Source: Pseudomonas sp. St316
Lineage (GTDB): Bacteria > Pseudomonadota > Gammaproteobacteria > Pseudomonadales > Pseudomonadaceae
Length of the DNA stretch: 64,000 nt
Assembly (NCBI RefSeq): GCF_018325905.1
Contig: NZ_AP021901.1
Span: 5,208,001-5,272,000, forward strand
Reading direction: 5' to 3'
Within the stretch, counting starts at the first letter, position 1, and the number at the start of each line of letters is the position of its first letter. The position numbers and the translations under genes were made by a program. This document shows, one piece after another, positions 44,669 through 54,679 of the stretch. The notes below the pieces were generated by a model. It had not been told where the DNA came from. It did no database searches and worked only from the letters and a program-made list of their open reading frames with translations.

Positions 44669-45133
44669 TTAGCTGGCGCGCGCCTGATTACGCAGGGCCT
44701 TGACCTGGTCATGGTTGCGTTGCACACCGTGGTACTGACGCTCAACCAGGTCACGAATACCGACCAGGTTGTGCTTGGTGATTTTCTCCAGCGCTTCCTT
44801 GTAGGCCTTGAGCGCATGGTCTTCGCCACGCTCGGCTTCGTTGAGCACCGCTTCTTCATCCTTGCCGGTGAACATGGATTTCACGTCCACCCAACGACGG
44901 TGCAGGTCACCGGCAACGCTGGTGGAGGTTTCCGGATCGCCGCCCAGGGAGCGAACCGCCGCTTGCAGTTCGGCCGCAGCAGTCGCGCAATCCGCAGCAC
45001 GTTGAACGAACAGCGCCTTGAGTTGTGGGTGCTTGATGTCTTCAGCGCAGGTCTTGAAGCCTTCCTGGCCATCTTTGCTGGTCTCGATCAGGTCGTTCAA
45101 GACGGAGATGGATTCTTTGTTGATGTCAGTCAT
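44669..45133 (-). CDS. PA2169-family four-helix-bundle protein (DUF2383)
   Basis: 154 residues. The ferritin-like DUF2383 pattern is clear: SVLNDLIETSKDGQEGFKTCAEDI (about 9-32), then FVQRAADCATAAAELQ, ERGEDHALKAYKEALEK and the C-terminal VERQYHGVQRNHDQVKALR. Four long helices are predicted. The family is often stress- or stationary-phase induced; its chemistry is not defined. Alone, with its own terminator. Confidence 0.88.
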   Translation of the reverse strand: MTDINKESISVLNDLIETSKDGQEGFKTCAEDIKHPQLKALFVQRAADCATAAAELQAAVRSLGGDPETSTSVAGDLHRRWVDVKSMFTGKDEEAVLNEAERGEDHALKAYKEALEKITKHNLVGIRDLVERQYHGVQRNHDQVKALRNQARAS

Positions 45134-45339
45134 TTTTCAGTTCCTTTGCTTGGTGAATAAAAAACCTGCAAGGGATATTGCATCGGCCATGCCAGTCCAA
45201 GAATTCAGTTATTTCCCTTTAAAATCAATAAATTAACAAAAAACAAAAAAACTGTATCCGCGTTATTTGCATGATCTGTCATTTGGCCTGCATGCAGAAT
45301 GCCTGTATTTTCGAGGCAGATTTGAATCAGACGATTGCC

Positions 45340-45576
45340 ATGAACCCGGAAAAGCTCGAATTGCTCATCACGCGTCAAATGCCATTCGGCAAATACAAGG
45401 GTCGAATCCTGGCTGACCTGCCCGGTCAATACCTGAACTGGTTCGCCCGCGAGGGTTTTCCTCACGGTGAACTGGGTGGTTTGCTGGCACTGATGCAGGA
45501 AATCGATCATAACGGGCTGTCGGACCTGCTCGATCCATTGCGTGCCAAACACGGCAAACCCAAGCCTCGCCCCTGA
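45340..45576 (+). CDS. DUF3820 family protein
   Basis: 78 residues from MNPEKLELLITRQMPFGKYKGR. The sequence MPFGKYKGRILADLPGQYLNWFAREGFP (about 14-41) is the DUF3820 hallmark, related to exonuclease-associated small domains. Divergent from the DUF2383 gene, 17 bases upstream of the aminotransferase and likely co-transcribed with it. Confidence 0.88.
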   Translation: MNPEKLELLITRQMPFGKYKGRILADLPGQYLNWFAREGFPHGELGGLLALMQEIDHNGLSDLLDPLRAKHGKPKPRP

Positions 45577-45593
45577 CCAGTTGAGCCCCCGTC

Positions 45594-46780
45594 ATGCCCG
45601 AAAACACGCTACGCGCCCACGATGAAGCTTTCTGGCAGACGTTTGTCGGCCGCTACGACGTCGATCCCGCCGGCCCGCTCAACCTGGAAAACGGTTACTT
45701 CACACGGATGTCCCGTACCGTGGTGGAGGAGTACCAGCGCAACATCGAACTCATCAACCGGGGCAACTCGGTGTACGTGCGCCAGCATTTCGACCGTGAA
45801 CACGGCGAAACCATTCGTCGACAGGTGGCCCGACTGATCCACGCATCCCCCAGAGCGTGGCATTGGCCGGTAGCGCGGTGGATGCCTTGCAGACGCTGAT
45901 TCGCAACTACAACCGCCTCAAGCCAGGCGATCAAGTGCTGATCTGTGATCTGGAATATGCCTCGGTCAAAAGCGCAATGCGCTGGCTGGCCCGCCAGCGT
46001 GGCGCGCAGGTGATCGAGATAGTCCACCAGCACCCTGCCAGTTTCGAAAGCCTGGTGGGCACTTATCGCGAAGCGTTCATTCGCTACCCTCGCCTCAAGT
46101 TGATGGCGCTGACCTACGTCAACCACCTCACCGGACTGGTGATGCCGGTCCAGGCCATTGCCGAGACTGCCCGCGAGTTTGCTGTCGACATCATCCTCGA
46201 CGGTGCCCACGCCCTGGGCCAGATCGATTTCAACCTGAAGAAGCTCGGGATCGAATTTGCCGGGTTCAACCTGCAGAAGTGGATCGGCGGGCCCCTCTCC
46301 CAGGGCTTCCTGTACATCGCCCCGCAGCGGTTGGCCGACATCGACCCGGACATGGACGAAGACAGCTACCCCGCCACCGACGTCCGCTCACGCACGCCCC
46401 ACAGCACGCCCAACATCCCTGCCTTGCTCACCTTGCCGCTGGTCTTCGAAGAACACCAGGCCCTGGGCGGCGCTTCGGCCAAAGGCGCGCGCCTCTGTTA
46501 TCTGCGTGACCTGTGGGTGAGCGCCGTGCGCGATGTGCCGGGCATCGAAGTCATGACCCCGGATGACCTGGGTCTCTATTGCGGCATCACCGCGATGCGC
46601 TTCACCGCCCAGGCCGATCAGCAGGTGATGGCTGATCGATTGCTCAATGAGCATGGGATCTTCACCGTGGTGCGCCACACCAGTGTCGGGCCGTGTATTC
46701 GCATTACCCCGGGGCTGGTCACCTTGGCGAGTGATATCGAGCGGTTGACTGCAGCGCTGATTAAGCTGAGCCGTACCTAA
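45594..46780 (+). pseudogene. class V aminotransferase-fold protein with an internal frameshift
   Basis: The first frame (45594-45899) gives MPENTLRAHDEAFWQTFVGRY... up to ARLIHASP and then nonsense to a stop. The next frame continues with QSVALAGSAVDALQTLIRN and runs intact to 46780, including DGAHALGQIDF and the PLP lysine in FNLQKWIGGPLSQGF. One missing C in the five-C run at 45847-45851 explains the break. Without it the protein would be about 395 residues, a full-length cysteine-desulfurase/isopenicillin-epimerase-like enzyme. As with the LysE gene, this is a real mutation or a sequencing error. Confidence 0.85.
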
Positions 46781-46820
46781 ATCCCTTGCTCCCTCGCCAC
46801 AAAAGCTAAAACCCAGGCAA

Positions 46821-46852
46821 AAAAAAAACGGCGCGCCGACCAAGCGCACCGT
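46821..46852 (-). terminator. intrinsic terminator after eda
   Basis: Minus strand: ACGGTGCGC / GCGCGCCGT (one G-T pair) with a 7-base loop, then eight T. It ends the zwf-pgl-eda operon. Confidence 0.85.
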
Positions 46853-46889
46853 AAAACCGTAGAACACCCAACGAGGTTCGGTAAAGCAA

Positions 46890-47555
46890 TCAGTCCAGCA
46901 GCGCCAAGGCCTCGGCGGTGCATTCCTGGATGCGGGCCCAGTCGCCGTTCTTGATCCACTCAGGATCGAGCATCCAGCTTCCGCCCACGCACATCACGTT
47001 TTTCAACGCCATGTAGCTCTTGATGTTGGCCGGGCTCACGCCGCCGGTCGGGCAGAATTTCACTTCGCCGAACGGGCCACCCAAGGCCTTGATGGCCGCG
47101 ACGCCGCCACTGACTTCGGCCGGGAACAGTTTGAAGCGGCGATAGCCCAGGCTGTAGCCTTCCATGATGCCCGAGGCGTTGCTGATGCCTGGTAGTAACG
47201 GCACAGAGCTGTAGACGCTGGCTTCGAGCAGATCACGGGTGATGCCCGGAGTGACGATGAACTGCGAACCGGCCGCCTCGGCGGCGTCCAGCATGTGGCG
47301 GTCGAGCACCGTGCCGGCACCGGTCACCAGTTCCGGACGCTGCTCGCGCAGCACCTGGATGGCCTTGAGGCCGTATTGAGAACGCAGAGTCACTTCAAGC
47401 GCCGTCAGGCCACCGGCAGCCAGGGCATCGGCCAGCGGCAGGATGTCCTGTTCACGGGCGATGGTGATCACCGGCAGGATCCGCGCCTTGGCACAGAGGC
47501 TGTCGATCAGGGCAACTTTGTCCGCCATGGAAACGGTCGGGGATGGGTTTGTCAT
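46890..47555 (-). CDS. eda: 2-keto-3-deoxy-6-phosphogluconate aldolase
   Basis: Splits KDPG to pyruvate and glyceraldehyde-3-phosphate, the last Entner-Doudoroff step. 221 residues from MTNPSPTVSMADKVAL; AAGGA is nine bases before this ATG. A start 9 codons upstream is possible but overlaps pgl. Schiff-base lysine Lys142 in RRFKLFPAEVSGG; EVTLR at 54-58 and GGVSPANI near the end are also conserved. Third gene of zwf-pgl-eda. Confidence 0.96.
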   Translation of the reverse strand: MTNPSPTVSMADKVALIDSLCAKARILPVITIAREQDILPLADALAAGGLTALEVTLRSQYGLKAIQVLREQRPELVTGAGTVLDRHMLDAAEAAGSQFIVTPGITRDLLEASVYSSVPLLPGISNASGIMEGYSLGYRRFKLFPAEVSGGVAAIKALGGPFGEVKFCPTGGVSPANIKSYMALKNVMCVGGSWMLDPEWIKNGDWARIQECTAEALALLD

Positions 47556-47572
47556 AGCGGCTGATCCTTGGT

Positions 47573-48286
47573 TCATGGGCACCAGTAAATCTCTAACGTA
47601 GATTGCAAAAACGCGCGGATCGGCATTTCGGCGACATCGTCACCCGCCACCGCAGCGTTCAAGGTGGTCAATTTCGACTGACCGGAAATCGACAGCACTT
47701 TGTGTTGCGCCGAAGCCAGCAAGGCGCGGCTCATGGTCAAGCGTTGGTGCGGTACGGTCGGCGCCAGCATCGGCCAGCAGCGACGTGTGCCATTGGCGTC
47801 CAGGGCCTGGGCCAGGTTCGGGCTGTCAGGGAACAGCGAGGCGGTATGCCCGTCATCGCCCATGCCCAATACCAGCACATCGATCGGCGGCAGCTCGGCC
47901 AACAGACGATCGGCCTGCTCGGCAGCCGCTTCCAGGTTAGTGCTGGCGCTGTAGAGGCTCAGGAACTGGGCCTTGGCCGCCGCGCCTTGCAGCAGGTAAC
48001 GCTTGAGCAGGCCGGCGTTGCTGTCGGCGTGCTCAACCGGTACCCAGCGCTCGTCAGCCAGGCTGACCACCACTTTGGACCAGTCCAGCGCCTGCTTGGC
48101 CAGGTGCTGGAAAAACGCCACCGGGCTGCGGCCACCGGAGACCACCAGGGTCGCCGCACCACGCGCCTCGATTGCCTTGCGCAACTGCTCGGCCACGTTC
48201 AGCGCCAGCCCCTCGGCCAGCACCACCGGGTTCTTGAATTCATGGGCGCTAACGCCCTGCGGCAGTTTCAATTCAGATATCGCCAT
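47573..48286 (-). CDS. pgl: 6-phosphogluconolactonase
   Basis: Hydrolyses 6-phosphogluconolactone. 237 residues from [23 protein letters not shown] precedes this ATG. Family motifs: [16 protein letters not shown] (about 48-63), [10 protein letters not shown] and [17 protein letters not shown]. It overlaps the zwf stop by 14 bases, so it is translationally coupled to zwf. Confidence 0.96.
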   Translation of the reverse strand: MAISELKLPQGVSAHEFKNPVVLAEGLALNVAEQLRKAIEARGAATLVVSGGRSPVAFFQHLAKQALDWSKVVVSLADERWVPVEHADSNAGLLKRYLLQGAAAKAQFLSLYSASTNLEAAAEQADRLLAELPPIDVLVLGMGDDGHTASLFPDSPNLAQALDANGTRRCWPMLAPTVPHQRLTMSRALLASAQHKVLSISGQSKLTTLNAAVAGDDVAEMPIRAFLQSTLEIYWCP

Positions 48287-49742
48287 ACCATGACCTCCCA
48301 TCCCGCGTGATCAGTGCAATGGAGCTCATCGGCCCCCAGGACCCAGCCGCATACGGCTTGGGCGCATCGCCGGATTTCTTCCATCCGGCGATCAACTGGT
48401 CACACCACGTCCACGCGGCTTCAATTTCATCTTTACGGACAAACAGGTTCTGATTGCCGTTCATGACTTCCAGCAACAACCGCTCGTAGGCATCGGGAAT
48501 ACGTGCGCTGCGATAGGTGTCGGAGAAGTTGAGTTGCAACGGACCGCTGCGCAATTGCATGCCCTTGTCCAGGCCCTGCTCCTTGGTCATCACTCGCAAG
48601 GAAATCCCTTCGTCCGGTTGCAGGCGGATGATCAGCTTGTTACTGATCTGCAAGCGCTGCTCGGGCGCGAAAATGTAGTGGGACGGTTCCTTGAAGTGAA
48701 TGACGATCTGCGACAGCTTTTGCGGCATGCGCTTGCCGGTACGCAGGTAAAACGGCACCCCGGCCCAACGCCAGTTGCGGATGTCGGCGCGCAGGGCGAC
48801 GAACGTCTCGGTGTCGCTCTGGGTATTGGAATTGGGTTCTTCCAGGTAACCCGGCACGGCCTTGCCTTCGCTGTGGCCGGCGATGTACTGGCCGCGCACC
48901 ACCTGGGTGGTCAAGCCTTCCGGGCTGATCGGCGCCAGGGCCTTGAGCACCTTGACCTTCTCGTCGCGGATGCTGTCGGCGGACAAATCAGCCGGCGGGT
49001 CCATGGCGATCAGGCACAGCAGCTGCAACAGGTGGTTCTGGATCATGTCCCGCAGCTGACCGGCCTTGTCGAAATAGCCCCAGCGGCCTTCGATACCGAC
49101 CTTTTCAGCCACGGTGATTTCCACGTGGGAGATGTAGTTCTGGTTCCACTGGGTTTCGAACAGGCTGTTGGCGAACCGCAGCGCGATCAGGTTCTGGACC
49201 GTCTCTTTGCCCAGGTAATGGTCGATGCGATAGGTACGGTTTTCCGGGAAGAACTGCGCCACGGCGTCGTTGACCTTGCGCGAAGACTCCAGGTCCGAGC
49301 CAATGGGCTTCTCCAGCACGACACGGGTGTTTTCGCTCAAGCCAACCTTCGCCAGGTTCTCGCAGATCGCCCCGTACACCGCCGCCGGAGTGGCGAAATA
49401 GGCAATGACCTGCTGGGTCGAACCGGCTGCTTCAGCCAAGGCGACGTAATCGTCGGCCTTGAGGAAATCCACGTGCAGGTAGGTCAATCGCGCCAGGAAG
49501 CGCTCGAGTACGCTTTCGTCCAGGTCTTTTTCACCGACGTAGCGACGCAGTTCGGCGGCGATGAATGCCAGATGCTGCTGCTCGCTGCCAGGTTCACGGG
49601 CCAGCGCAATGATTCGCGTGTCCTCGTGCAACAATTGGGCGCCGTCGAGCTGATACAGGGCAGGAAAGAGCTTGCGCAAGGCCAGATCGCCCAAAGCGCC
49701 GAACAAGGCAAAGGTGCACGGTTCAACCGTAATCGAAGGCAT
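48273..49742 (-). CDS. zwf: glucose-6-phosphate 1-dehydrogenase
   Basis: Oxidises glucose-6-phosphate to the lactone with NAD(P). 489 residues. Coenzyme motif [11 protein letters not shown] at 15-25 (Pseudomonas form of GxxGDLA) and the substrate/catalytic RIDHYLGKE near 175. First gene of the zwf-pgl-eda operon, divergent from hexR with HexR-like sites in the 187-base gap. Confidence 0.97.
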   Translation of the reverse strand: MPSITVEPCTFALFGALGDLALRKLFPALYQLDGAQLLHEDTRIIALAREPGSEQQHLAFIAAELRRYVGEKDLDESVLERFLARLTYLHVDFLKADDYVALAEAAGSTQQVIAYFATPAAVYGAICENLAKVGLSENTRVVLEKPIGSDLESSRKVNDAVAQFFPENRTYRIDHYLGKETVQNLIALRFANSLFETQWNQNYISHVEITVAEKVGIEGRWGYFDKAGQLRDMIQNHLLQLLCLIAMDPPADLSADSIRDEKVKVLKALAPISPEGLTTQVVRGQYIAGHSEGKAVPGYLEEPNSNTQSDTETFVALRADIRNWRWAGVPFYLRTGKRMPQKLSQIVIHFKEPSHYIFAPEQRLQISNKLIIRLQPDEGISLRVMTKEQGLDKGMQLRSGPLQLNFSDTYRSARIPDAYERLLLEVMNGNQNLFVRKDEIEAAWTWCDQLIAGWKKSGDAPKPYAAGSWGPMSSIALITRDGRSWYGDI

Positions 49743-49758
49743 GATGTTTGTTCTTTTA

Positions 49759-49773
49759 TCAAGTTAAACTACA
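49759..49773 (-). promoter_or_regulatory. candidate HexR site near zwf
   Basis: TGTAGTTTAACTTGA in the zwf direction. It resembles the left half of the HexR consensus TGTAATTAAATTACA; the right half is poor. Confidence 0.5.
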
Positions 49774-49807
49774 AATACCTTTTTTCAAGGTATCACTCAA
49801 GGAAAAA

Positions 49808-49823
49808 TGTAGTAATAACCACA
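49808..49823. promoter_or_regulatory. candidate HexR site between zwf and hexR
   Basis: TGTAGTAATAACCACA, an imperfect palindrome with TGT/ACA ends, consistent with the TTGT-N7/8-ACAA type operator known for HexR. Confidence 0.5.
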
Positions 49824-49929
49824 ACATTTTTCGAAAATACCGATTCCGAGTGGTGGTCCGTCGGAGCCATCAGTAGGATAGGCCACCGCAAAGGGTCGTA
49901 TCAAAGACCCGTCTTTCTAGGAATCTTGT

Positions 49930-50799
49930 ATGGACCGCGTGCGAAATTTACTGGAACAGATCCAGAGTCGCCTTGAAGACCTTAACAAGGCAGAACGCAA
50001 GGTGGCCGAAATCATCCTGCTCAACCCGCAGCAGGCGACCCGCTTCAGCATCGCCGCCCTCGCCCAGGCGGCTTCGGTCAGTGAACCGACCGTCAACCGT
50101 TTCTGCCGCTCGTTCGGCGTCAGCGGTTACCCGGAGCTCAAGCTGCAACTGGCCCAAAGCCTGGCCAGCGGCGCTGCTTATGTGAGCCGCGCGGTGGAAG
50201 CCGACGACAACCCGGAAGCCTATACCCGGAAAATCTTTGGCAGCGCCATTGCCTCATTGGACAGCGCCTGCCAGGCCCTTGATCCGAATTTGATCAGTCG
50301 CGCCGTGGACCTGCTGATCCAGGCCCGGCAAATCCACTTCTTCGGCCTCGGCGCCTCCGCCCCGGTGGCGCTGGATGCCCAGCACAAGTTTTTCCGCTTC
50401 AACCTGGCGGTGACCGCTCACGCCGACGTACTGATGCAGCGCATGATCGCGTCGGTGGCCCATACCGGTGAACTGTTCGTGATTATTTCCTACACCGGTC
50501 GTACCCGTGAGCTGGTGGAAGTGGCGCGCATTGCCCGGGAAAACGGTGCGTCGGTGCTGGGCTTGACCGCCGAAGGCTCGCCCTTGGCCAAGGCCAGCAC
50601 CCTGAGCCTGAATATCCCCCTGCCCGAAGACACTGATATCTACATGCCGATGACCTCACGGATCATCCAGCTCACCGTACTGGACGTGCTCGCCACCGGC
50701 ATGACCCTGCGTCGGGGCGTGGACTTCCAGCCGCATCTGCGCAAGATCAAGGAAAGCCTCAATGCCAGCCGGTATCCGGTGGGGGATGAGTTCAACTGA
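49930..50799 (+). CDS. hexR: HexR, RpiR-family repressor of central glucose metabolism
   Basis: Represses zwf, edd and related genes; released by KDPG. 289 residues. N-terminal HTH_6 domain (about 1-77: [34 protein letters not shown]) and C-terminal SIS domain (about 110-260, with [19 protein letters not shown] and [12 protein letters not shown]). Divergent from zwf, which it controls in P. putida and P. aeruginosa. Followed by REP units. Confidence 0.96.
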   Translation: MDRVRNLLEQIQSRLEDLNKAERKVAEIILLNPQQATRFSIAALAQAASVSEPTVNRFCRSFGVSGYPELKLQLAQSLASGAAYVSRAVEADDNPEAYTRKIFGSAIASLDSACQALDPNLISRAVDLLIQARQIHFFGLGASAPVALDAQHKFFRFNLAVTAHADVLMQRMIASVAHTGELFVIISYTGRTRELVEVARIARENGASVLGLTAEGSPLAKASTLSLNIPLPEDTDIYMPMTSRIIQLTVLDVLATGMTLRRGVDFQPHLRKIKESLNASRYPVGDEFN

Positions 50800-50832
50800 C
50801 CTGGCTTGGATGCGCTAGCGCCTGATAAACCG

Positions 50833-50908
50833 CTATCGCGAGCAGGCTCGCTCCCACAGGGCTTGTGAACACCAAACATCCAATGTGGGAGCGAGCTTGC
50901 TCGCGATG
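50833..50908. repeat. REP pair in outward orientation
   Basis: ATCGCGAGCAGGCTCGCTCC (50835 on) precedes TGTGGGAGCGAGCTTGCTCG (50884 on); order is reversed compared with the usual doublet. Confidence 0.85.
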
Positions 50909-50943
50909 AGGCCAGCAACAACACCCCAACCCCAGATCCTGAA

Positions 50944-51798
50944 CTAAACCCCCACCCGCGCCTGCAAACTCAAATGCGCCCGCTCCCCGGGCGCCAGGCA
51001 CAGGCTGTCGGTGCCGCCACTGGCCGCTTCGACGCAGACGAATTCGCTGACTTCATCCCAACTCACCCCCAGCAACGGCCGTGCGCCAGGATGCCAGACC
51101 ACGGTGTCGGCACTGTCGCCAGTGTCGATGCACAATTCGCGCTGCCAGGCGTGGTCCTTGAGCTGCAATTCCCCCTCATGTTGGAACACCCGCTGGCAGC
51201 CGCCCTCGACCCGCAGTTCGCCTTCCTGCTGGCAAACCTCGCGGCTCAGCTGATCGTAACCTTGCGCGCCTTCCAGCCCAGACAGCGCTACCTCACCAAC
51301 GTCACCAATACGCCAGTAGGCATGCAAAGCCTGGCTCAACTGGCACGGCAAGCTGTCCTGATGCTCGGTACTCAGGCGCAGCTCCATGCGTTCGCCGAGG
51401 TCTGCATGCAAATCCACTTGCCAGTCGCACAGCTGCAACTGCCAGTGCAGGTGCACGCCGTCGTCATCGCTGTGGCTGTCGAGCAGCTTCCAGTCGATCA
51501 ACCGCGCCCAGCCGTGGGACGGCCAGGCGTTTTCGCTGGGATGACGACCATACCAAGGCCAGCACACCGGTACCCCGCCGCGTATCGCACCGACCTGAGG
51601 CCACTTGGCCGCGCACCACAACCAGGGTTTCTGGTCCTTGGGCTGAAAATGCAACAACTGTGCACCCTGGCGACTGAACACCGCCTGGCACAACGGGTGG
51701 TCGATCACCAATACATCGCGCTGCCGATAGCGCTCCCACGCGAACACCGGGCGTTCGCGCAAGGATCTGAAAAAGCGTTGTAGCGGATGCTCATGCAT
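50944..51798 (-). CDS. D-hexose-6-phosphate mutarotase (YeaD-like aldose epimerase)
   Basis: 284 residues. Galactose-mutarotase-like fold; RGGVPVCWPWYGRHP (about 73-87) and HGWARL near 94 are the family hallmarks, and ALHAYWRIGDV contains the second histidine. Interconverts anomers of glucose-6-phosphate before Zwf. It lies between hexR and oprB as in P. putida. Also downstream of oprB on the same strand, separated by a REP doublet and terminator, so it likely has its own promoter. Confidence 0.88.
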   Translation of the reverse strand: MHEHPLQRFFRSLRERPVFAWERYRQRDVLVIDHPLCQAVFSRQGAQLLHFQPKDQKPWLWCAAKWPQVGAIRGGVPVCWPWYGRHPSENAWPSHGWARLIDWKLLDSHSDDDGVHLHWQLQLCDWQVDLHADLGERMELRLSTEHQDSLPCQLSQALHAYWRIGDVGEVALSGLEGAQGYDQLSREVCQQEGELRVEGGCQRVFQHEGELQLKDHAWQRELCIDTGDSADTVVWHPGARPLLGVSWDEVSEFVCVEAASGGTDSLCLAPGERAHLSLQARVGV

Positions 51799-51877
51799 GG
51801 GCCGCGGTCCTGGAAATCATTAAATACCCAACTGTGTCCGGCTCGTTTTTTGTGGCGAGAGGATTTATCCCCACAGG

Positions 51878-51967
51878 CCTGTGGGAGCAAAGCTTGCTCG
51901 CGACTCAGGCGACTCGGCGCCCTGGAAGACCGTGTCATCTTCATCGCGGGCAAGCCTTGCTCCCACC
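51878..51967. repeat. REP doublet (degenerate)
   Basis: CTGTGGGAGCAAAGCTTGCT and an inverted copy (GCGGGCAAGCCTTGCTCCCA) about 45 bases apart. Confidence 0.85.
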
Positions 51968-51970
51968 CCC

Positions 51971-52000
51971 AAAAAAAAGCGGACAGCCTTGGCTGTCCGC
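51971..52000 (-). terminator. intrinsic terminator after oprB
   Basis: Minus strand: GCGGACAGCC / GGCTGTCCGC with a two-base AA loop, followed by eight T; 39 bases beyond the oprB stop. Confidence 0.92.
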
Positions 52001-52038
52001 AAATATGCGCACATAGAGAGGAGCTTATCGCAACAGCG

Positions 52039-53385
52039 TTAGAACACCGACTGAATTTTCAGGCCGGCCACCAGCGCGTTGTCGACTTCATCCACACCGC
52101 CTGGATGAGTGATGTATTGCAGGTTGGGGCGCACGGTCAGCCAGTTGGTCACGTGGATGCCGTAGTTGAGCTCGTAGTTGTACTCAGTGTCACGCAACGG
52201 CGCGAACAGCGGATCGTTGTAGTCGCTGACACCATTGGCAACGTTGGTCAGCTCGGCGTTTTTCTTCACGTCATCGTTGACATGGATACGGGAGAAACCG
52301 ATCCCGATGTCATCTTTAGGACGCGCATCGAACGGCCCCTTGTACACGAACATCAACGACTGGTAGTTGTCGACGAAGTTGGTGTCCTTGTCGTGGAAGG
52401 TCGCGTTGGCGGCGATGTTCAGGCCACGAGAAGCGTCGCCGTTGTGGGTAGTCAGCTGTTGCTGCGCCACGAACCAGTAGCCGTGCTTGCTGTTGTGACT
52501 GCGATAGGCGTTGCCGGTGGTCGCAGCGTCATCGCCATTGTCGTCTTCACGGACGTCATTGGCATCGGCCGTGCTCTTGTAGTAACCGACACGGTATTCG
52601 CCCGGCAGATTGTTGACCTTCGGCGACCAGACCAGCTCGACCGGGATGACGGTACCCTTGGTGCCACTGCCGCTGAGCTTGAAGCCGTTACCGTGCTCAA
52701 GTTGCGATGGGTTCTGGTTGTACGCACCGATCTGCGCGTAGAACTCAGGCGTGATGTTGTACTTCACGCGAAGCGCAGCTTGCATGACTGGCCAGTTGTA
52801 CCAGATGCCGGTCGCCCAGTTACCCGCTTGGGATCCGCAGAAGGCCAGGTTCTGAAACTCGCAAGGGAAGGTGTTGAAGTCTTCGCCTTCGCCGAAGTAA
52901 CCGGCCTTGACGTCCAGCTTGCCATCGAGGAACTGGTGCTTGATCCACAATTGGGTCAGACGGACCATGTGGCCACGCCCGTAGACTTCCTGGGAAGAAC
53001 TCAAGGTGCCGGCACGCGGGTCGCCGACACGGTCATTGGAAATGTTTTCGCCGTTACGGTTGGTGAGCTGGATCTTGGCCTGGGTGTTATCCCAACCCCA
53101 CAGTTTTTCCAGGTCCAAGGCCACACCCAGACCAAACTGGTCGGAGTAACGCGCGGTCTTGTCGTTGTTGTAGCCACCATGCAGGTTGGCACCCACTTCA
53201 CCGACGTAGTCAGCCTTGATATCGATACCTTGCTCGATCAGCTTGGTCCGTTCGCCGCCCCAGTCACCCGTCATCCACTGCGAGTCGGCGCTGAATGCGT
53301 CGGCCGCATGGGCACTACCGGCCAGCATCATCGCCGCAACGGCTGACAACTGGCAGATAAGCTGGGCATTGTTTTTCTTCTTCAT
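52039..53385 (-). CDS. oprB: carbohydrate-selective outer-membrane porin OprB
   Basis: Glucose-inducible porin. 448 residues. Signal peptide with cleavage at about residue 27 (AGSAHA/ADAF). The mature part begins with SQWMTGDWGGERTKLIEQGIDIKA, the OprB signature, and is rich in alternating beta strands ending in a C-terminal phenylalanine (IQSVF), as outer-membrane proteins require. It follows gtsABCD on the same strand. An AACAATAA motif in the 5' leader suggests Hfq/Crc control. It ends in a strong terminator. Confidence 0.95.
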   Translation of the reverse strand: MKKKNNAQLICQLSAVAAMMLAGSAHAADAFSADSQWMTGDWGGERTKLIEQGIDIKADYVGEVGANLHGGYNNDKTARYSDQFGLGVALDLEKLWGWDNTQAKIQLTNRNGENISNDRVGDPRAGTLSSSQEVYGRGHMVRLTQLWIKHQFLDGKLDVKAGYFGEGEDFNTFPCEFQNLAFCGSQAGNWATGIWYNWPVMQAALRVKYNITPEFYAQIGAYNQNPSQLEHGNGFKLSGSGTKGTVIPVELVWSPKVNNLPGEYRVGYYKSTADANDVREDDNGDDAATTGNAYRSHNSKHGYWFVAQQQLTTHNGDASRGLNIAANATFHDKDTNFVDNYQSLMFVYKGPFDARPKDDIGIGFSRIHVNDDVKKNAELTNVANGVSDYNDPLFAPLRDTEYNYELNYGIHVTNWLTVRPNLQYITHPGGVDEVDNALVAGLKIQSVF

Positions 53386-53401
53386 CCCTACATCCTCGTC
53401 T

Positions 53402-53409
53402 TTATTGTT
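53402..53409 (-). promoter_or_regulatory. CA-rich Hfq/Crc motif before oprB
   Basis: AACAATAA in the mRNA, about 17-24 bases upstream of the oprB ATG and next to the ribosome site. Confidence 0.6.
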
Positions 53410-53516
53410 ATTAACTGTTTTTATCTAACGCGGTTTACAACGATTGCGGCGGATGGTCCCCCATCCACCGCATACTCCCCTGTAAAAGCAAGCAAGCCCG
53501 CTTCCACACTGATCGC

Positions 53517-54677
53517 TCAGCGACCCTTGAACTGGGCCACGTTCGGCGCCCGTCCTTCGGCTTGCGCCTCGCCGGCCACACCCAGGCGCTCGCCTGTCTG
53601 CGCATCAAATAGTAATACTTTTGAGGGGTCAAATTGCAACGTTAAAGTTTCACCGGCCTGCGGAGCAACGTCCGGCGACAAGCGGCAGCAGACCTTGGTG
53701 TCATTTAGACTGACAAATACCAGGGTGTCCGGCCCGGTCGGCTCGGTAACCTGGACCTCCGCCCGGATGGTCGGCAAGCCATTGGGCTCGCTGCCGGCCA
53801 GCACGATTTGCTCCGGGCGCATGCCGAGAATCACTTCGCGGTCTTCCAGGCCGGCGTCCTGCATGCCCAGCGGCAACTCGCAACGGGCCTGGCCGCTGTC
53901 GAGCAGCGCCAGCAGGCGACCGTCCTTGCGTTGCAGGCGCAGCGGGATGAAGTTCATCGGTGGCGAACCGATGAAACTCGCCACGAACAGGTTGGCCGGG
54001 TTGGTGTAGATGTCTTTTGGCGTGCCGAACTGCTGGATGATCCCGTCCTTCATCACCGCCACCTTGTCGCCCAGGGTCATGGCTTCGATCTGGTCGTGGG
54101 TCACGTAGACCGTGGTGGTCTTCAGGCGCTGGTGCATCAGCTTCATTTCGGTACGCATCTCGACCCGCAGCTTGGCGTCGAGGTTGGACAGCGGTTCGTC
54201 GAACAGGTAGATCTTCGGCCGCCGTGCCAATGCCCGGCCCATGGCCACGCGCTGTTGCTGGCCGCCGGAGAGCTGGCCGGGCTTGCGGCTGAGCAGGTGC
54301 TCGATCTGCAGCAGCTTGGCCACGCGGTTGACTTCCGCGTCGATGTCCGCCTGGGGCATCTTGCGGATCTTCAGGCCGAACTCGATGTTCTCGCGCACGC
54401 TCATGGTCGGGTACAGCGCGTAGGACTGGAACACCATGGCGATGTCACGGTCCTTCGGGCTCATGCCGCTGACGTCCTGGTCGCCGATCATGATCGCGCC
54501 GCCCGTGATGGTCTCAAGACCGGCGATGCAGTTCATCAGCGTCGACTTGCCGCAGCCCGAAGGTCCGACGAGGATCAGGAACTCACCGTCCTTGATCGAC
54601 AACTCGATGTTCTTCAGGGTGTCCGGCAGGCCGGCACCATAGGTCTTGTTTACGTTGCGAAGTTCAAGCGTTGCCAT
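53517..54677 (-). CDS. gtsD: glucose/mannose ABC transporter ATP-binding protein
   Basis: MalK/UgpC-type ATPase of the glucose importer. 386 residues. Walker [10 protein letters not shown] (38-46), signature LSGGQQQR (about 134-141), Walker [14 protein letters not shown], and the C-terminal TOBE/OB domain (about 240 onward, with GMRPEQI). Two bases after the gtsC stop; fourth gene of gtsABCD. Confidence 0.95.
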   Translation of the reverse strand: MATLELRNVNKTYGAGLPDTLKNIELSIKDGEFLILVGPSGCGKSTLMNCIAGLETITGGAIMIGDQDVSGMSPKDRDIAMVFQSYALYPTMSVRENIEFGLKIRKMPQADIDAEVNRVAKLLQIEHLLSRKPGQLSGGQQQRVAMGRALARRPKIYLFDEPLSNLDAKLRVEMRTEMKLMHQRLKTTTVYVTHDQIEAMTLGDKVAVMKDGIIQQFGTPKDIYTNPANLFVASFIGSPPMNFIPLRLQRKDGRLLALLDSGQARCELPLGMQDAGLEDREVILGMRPEQIVLAGSEPNGLPTIRAEVQVTEPTGPDTLVFVSLNDTKVCCRLSPDVAPQAGETLTLQFDPSKVLLFDAQTGERLGVAGEAQAEGRAPNVAQFKGR

Positions 54678-54679
54678 GA

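Noticed and set aside
48534..49976. 480-codon plus-strand open frame opposite zwf that runs into the start of hexR
   Set aside because: Shadow of zwf; it would overlap the hexR start in another frame and lacks conserved motifs.
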